DNA from: Clostridiaceae bacterium
GTDB lineage: Bacteria > Bacillota > Clostridia > Oscillospirales > Acutalibacteraceae
Assembly (NCBI GenBank): GCA_016281115.1
Contig: JAEEHZ010000104.1
Location: 1 to 7,622 of the forward strand
Direction: 5' to 3'
Length of the DNA stretch: 7,622 nucleotides
In this document: one piece after another, positions 4,801 through 7,622 of the stretch
Layout: each line of letters starts with the position of its first letter
How positions within the stretch are numbered: the stretch's first letter is position 1
Program-made: the position numbers and the translations under genes
The notes under the pieces: generated by a model
What the model saw: only the letters and a program-made list of their open reading frames with translations
Databases searched by the model: none
Told to the model about the DNA's origin: nothing

Positions 4801-7622
4801 ATGAAACGATTAACCAAGGCGGTTTTATCTGTTGTAATGAGCGCCGTGTTAGCCGTAGGTGCTTTTTGTACCTTGCCTGCGGTAAAGGCAGAAGAGGTAT
4901 CACCGAGAGGAACTGTATACGCTGCAAATTTAAGTAAAGATATAGCGTATTCTTACAACACCCAAAACCGTAAAATGACGATAAGCGGTCACGGTGAAAT
5001 GCCGGCGTATGAGCCGCCGGGGGGAGATTTTTCCAACTGTGTTTGGAAAGACGTTATAACTGTTGAAATCGGCGAAGGCATAACCTCTGTCGGCGATAAA
5101 ATGTTTAATACGTGTGACAAGCTTGAGAACGTTACCCTGCCCGAAACACTTGCAGTTATAGGAGAACGTGCCTTCAGCGGCTGCTCAAGCCTTACAAGTA
5201 TCAATTTTCCCGAGTCGATAAAAGGTATTTACGATGCGGCTTTTGAGGCCTGCAGTTCAATGCATCAATTTGAGTTGCCCGGCTCTCTTTCCTATCTTGG
5301 AAATGCTGTCTTCAGAGACTGTACATCACTTATGGATATACATATCCCATATAATGTTGTTTCGGAAGGAAATCAGCTTTTCAGAGGCTGCACATCTCTT
5401 ACAACTTTATTAGTTCCTGTCGGGTGTAAAATAGGACAGTCATTTGCCTATGGATGTTCCGAGCTTACGCTGTTACAAATAGATCACGGCGCAAAGTCTA
5501 TAGGTGCATTTGCAATTTCTGAGTGTCCCAATTTGAGAACTGTTATTATACCCCGAACCGTTACAAACATAGCAAGTAACGCTTTTTATGAAATGGAAAA
5601 ATATTTCGGTACGGTAAAAATAAAAGTATATACCGAAGAAAGAAGTTATGTTCAGAACTTTATCAATAACTATCCATATGACATATTTACTTTTTTGGAC
5701 GCCGTAATTTACAACCCATATAATACATATATAGATTTGTCTTACTACGACTTTGACAGACAAAATATAATTAAAACGACAACTATCACATACGGTCAAA
5801 AAACCAATATGTTTAATCCCCCCAATGTAGAAGGATACAGATTCTGCGGTTGGTATAATGATTTCTATTGCACCGGAGCACCGATTGATTTCAGCGCGCA
5901 AAGATTTTATTATAACGAAACATTCTACCCGAAATATGTGTCGGATAATAAATATGCCTTTAATTTCAACAGCGATATATTTTCCTTTGCAAATCATGGC
6001 AATAACGACCGCTTGAGAGGAGAATACTATAATCATCTTGTGTTTGATAAGGCAAATCTTTTTCAGAGAATAGCGCACAGGAAAGCTTTTAAGAAAAATT
6101 CAGACGGCGGAATTTGCTACGGAATGTCATCTATTTTGATATTGTCAAAATTGAACAAAATAGATCTGTCATATTACAATAAGAGCTGTCTTGCGGAAAT
6201 AGCCGACCCGAGCATGGATACGGGAAAGGGAAATCCGACAAGTTTGAATTATATCGACTGGAACACCTCTCAGCTCACTATGTTTTATCAAAAGAGCCAG
6301 TTTACAGGCGATTTGAGCAAATACAGACGCAATTATTCAGAACATAATGAACGTAAGAATATAAGAAATATTGTCAGTTATGCCGAAGGCACTGATAAAC
6401 CTTTTGTTTTATACCTTTATGTAGACGGCGACGACGATGACAGCGGACACGCAATAGTTGTGCATAAGACAAAGAGTGAGAGCAACGGCGACTTTACCAT
6501 GTATTGCTGTGACCCTAACCACTCAACTCCTAAAGATAAAATAGTTATTTCAGCCGACAGAAGATCCGCAGCCTTTTATTGGTATGACTTCGACTCCGAA
6601 TCATATTACCGTTGCAAGAAGTACGAGAATATGTTTTTACAATGTGCAGTTCCCGTAAATCTCTTATATTCTTATGATATAACAGGTCATTTGAAAAACA
6701 AAAACATTTATTACAGACCTAACCACGGCGGCGAAGAAACAGACGAACTGTATGAACAAATATACAACGATAACTATTCTCAAACATATATAACCGTTAA
6801 TTATCCTAATTTTACAGTTACCACATCCTCGGGCAAAACGGCAGAAATAAGAGATAATGGATATTATTCCGGAGACAGCGACCTGATTGAGTACCTCGGA
6901 CCTGCTAACGATGAAGACAGCGACAGAGGCACATTCAGAATTCCCGAGCTTTCAAGCGGAGAAACTGTTACCGTTACACCTGTAGACAACACCGGAATAA
7001 GTGAATATTACACGATGTATGAAGACAACTCCTGTGAAGAGAACGGCGGCGGAGCATATGTAGAGTCCCCTGCCCCCATTTCGGTGATATTCAGCGAAAA
7101 CGGTACGGTTGAAACAAATTATATTTCTTCGTTTGCGCAAACAGTTTGTACCGTAAATAACAGCAACACATCTAATTGCGGCGCGACCGAGTTCACTGCC
7201 AATACAAGGGGATTGAAAGTTACACCTCAGCAAAATGATTTGACAGTTGAGACGAAAGACAACACCACTGTTTCCGTAAATGTTCTTTATGACGATGAGT
7301 TTGTAACAAAAGAGGTAAGCGTGGGATCGAATGACGTTGTTACGATATCTCAGGCAAACACAAAAACCGTAAACATAAATAAAAACGGTACGGCTTTTGA
7401 TAGTATAACATTACCGTTCACAGCTAAGTTTGAAAGCTATGTTTCAAGCGGATGCGAGCGTCAGACGGGTTTAAGCAACGGCGACAAATTAACCGTACCA
7501 AATGCGGTAAGACCCGGTTACACGGCAGAGTGGTACCGAAATCCCGAGTTTATAGGTAGTCCTTGGGATTTCGCAAACGATACTGTAAACAGTGATATTA
7601 CCTTGTATGCAAAGTGGACTCC
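4801..7622 (+). CDS. Secreted LRR protein with Flg_new repeats and a papain-like cysteine peptidase-like domain (3' end missing)
   Basis: The frame is open from ATG 4801 to the right edge: 940 codons, no stop. GGGAGG eight bases upstream fixes this start; the in-frame ATG at 4771 lies at the predicted transcript start and has no ribosome binding site. Residues 1-30 are a signal peptide (MKRLTK, then a hydrophobic stretch, cleavage after VKA). Residues about 50-93 match the usual opening of BspA-like LRR proteins (MTISGHGEMPAY). Residues 94-276 are eight leucine-rich repeats. Residues about 327-380 form a Flg_new repeat (VEGYRFCGWYND...). Residues about 384-630 carry GGICYGMS (Cys439), GHAIVVHK (His550) and CCDPN (Asp571), a plausible Cys-His-Asp triad. 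Residues about 631-870 are Thr/Asn/Val-rich, beta-like. A second Flg_new repeat (873-940, ending LYAKWT) reaches the edge. An extracellular binding plus processing role is inferred. Transglutaminase-like activity or an inactive domain are alternatives. Domain calls are by eye. Confidence 0.85.
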   Translation, partial: MKRLTKAVLSVVMSAVLAVGAFCTLPAVKAEEVSPRGTVYAANLSKDIAYSYNTQNRKMTISGHGEMPAYEPPGGDFSNCVWKDVITVEIGEGITSVGDKMFNTCDKLENVTLPETLAVIGERAFSGCSSLTSINFPESIKGIYDAAFEACSSMHQFELPGSLSYLGNAVFRDCTSLMDIHIPYNVVSEGNQLFRGCTSLTTLLVPVGCKIGQSFAYGCSELTLLQIDHGAKSIGAFAISECPNLRTVIIPRTVTNIASNAFYEMEKYFGTVKIKVYTEERSYVQNFINNYPYDIFTFLDAVIYNPYNTYIDLSYYDFDRQNIIKTTTITYGQKTNMFNPPNVEGYRFCGWYNDFYCTGAPIDFSAQRFYYNETFYPKYVSDNKYAFNFNSDIFSFANHGNNDRLRGEYYNHLVFDKANLFQRIAHRKAFKKNSDGGICYGMSSILILSKLNKIDLSYYNKSCLAEIADPSMDTGKGNPTSLNYIDWNTSQLTMFYQKSQFTGDLSKYRRNYSEHNERKNIRNIVSYAEGTDKPFVLYLYVDGDDDDSGHAIVVHKTKSESNGDFTMYCCDPNHSTPKDKIVISADRRSAAFYWYDFDSESYYRCKKYENMFLQCAVPVNLLYSYDITGHLKNKNIYYRPNHGGEETDELYEQIYNDNYSQTYITVNYPNFTVTTSSGKTAEIRDNGYYSGDSDLIEYLGPANDEDSDRGTFRIPELSSGETVTVTPVDNTGISEYYTMYEDNSCEENGGGAYVESPAPISVIFSENGTVETNYISSFAQTVCTVNNSNTSNCGATEFTANTRGLKVTPQQNDLTVETKDNTTVSVNVLYDDEFVTKEVSVGSNDVVTISQANTKTVNINKNGTAFDSITLPFTAKFESYVSSGCERQTGLSNGDKLTVPNAVRPGYTAEWYRNPEFIGSPWDFANDTVNSDITLYAKWT
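5080..5628 (+). repeat. Array of eight BspA-type leucine-rich repeats (coding)
   Basis: Repeat units start at residues 94, 117, 140, 163, 186, 209, 231 and 254, a 23-residue period with one unit of 22. The pattern is roughly I-x-x-I-G-x-x-A-F-x-x-C-x-x-L-x-x-I-x-x-P. The best units are LAVIGERAFSGCSSLTSINF (unit 2) and AKSIGAFAISECPNLRTVII (unit 7). The last unit degenerates into the next domain. LRR_5-type arrays are common in surface proteins of host-associated bacteria and usually mediate binding. Confidence 0.85.

Noticed and set aside
4858..4872. Possible lipobox around Cys23 of the secreted protein
   Set aside because: The residues before the cysteine are G-A-F; Phe at -1 does not fit a lipobox, while VKA before residue 31 fits ordinary signal peptidase cleavage.
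5473..6078. 201-codon minus-strand frame
   Set aside because: It is antisense to the long secreted-protein gene, which has a signal peptide, repeats and a continuous frame; the antisense product has no recognisable domain and no start signals.
6952..7233. 93-codon minus-strand frame
   Set aside because: It is antisense to the same coding region, with no ribosome binding site and no family resemblance.

Overview
The window looks like chromosomal DNA from a low-to-moderate GC clostridial Firmicute, probably a gut or rumen Ruminococcaceae/Oscillospiraceae-like anaerobe. This placement is an inference. It rests on AT-rich intergenic DNA, strong AGGAGG-type ribosome binding sites, TTGACA/TATAAT-type promoters, the phoH-ybeY-era gene cluster, and a secreted protein with BspA-like leucine-rich repeats and Listeria-Bacteroides (Flg_new) repeats. 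No mobile element, CRISPR array or rRNA is visible.

Layout. Bases 1-123 carry the first 41 codons of an unrecognised minus-strand gene with its own promoter. Bases 124-496 have no gene but hold several inverted repeats and hairpins, including the terminator of a minus-strand tRNA-Arg(ACG) at 497-573. The tRNA has its own promoter at 598-626. An AT-rich gap follows, then a promoter and an inverted repeat that lead into gapA (882-1952, +). gapA ends at a strong terminator and converges on a minus-strand operon read phoH (4510-3530), ybeY (3533-3024), era (2970-2068). That operon starts at an extended -10 promoter near 4546-4574 and ends at a hairpin just after era. A divergent intergenic region (4511-4800) separates phoH from a large plus-strand gene. 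That gene is open from 4801 to the right edge (940 codons, no stop).

How the genes work. gapA is the glycolytic NAD-dependent glyceraldehyde-3-phosphate dehydrogenase. era and ybeY act in 16S rRNA/30S maturation, and phoH is a P-loop NTPase usually linked to them, so the operon is RNA/ribosome housekeeping. dgkA, often found between ybeY and era in Firmicutes, is absent here.

The part most worth attention is the 940+ residue secreted protein. It has a signal peptide, eight leucine-rich repeats with an almost exact 23-residue period, a Flg_new repeat, and a central domain with Cys439, His550 and Asp571 in sequence contexts (GGICYGMS, GHAIVV, CCDPN) that recall papain-like cysteine peptidases, especially the YopT/AvrPphB type. 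A long Thr/Asn/Val-rich region and a second Flg_new repeat follow at the edge. I infer an extracellular or surface protein with a possible peptidase or acyl-transfer function; its C-terminus and any anchor lie outside the window.
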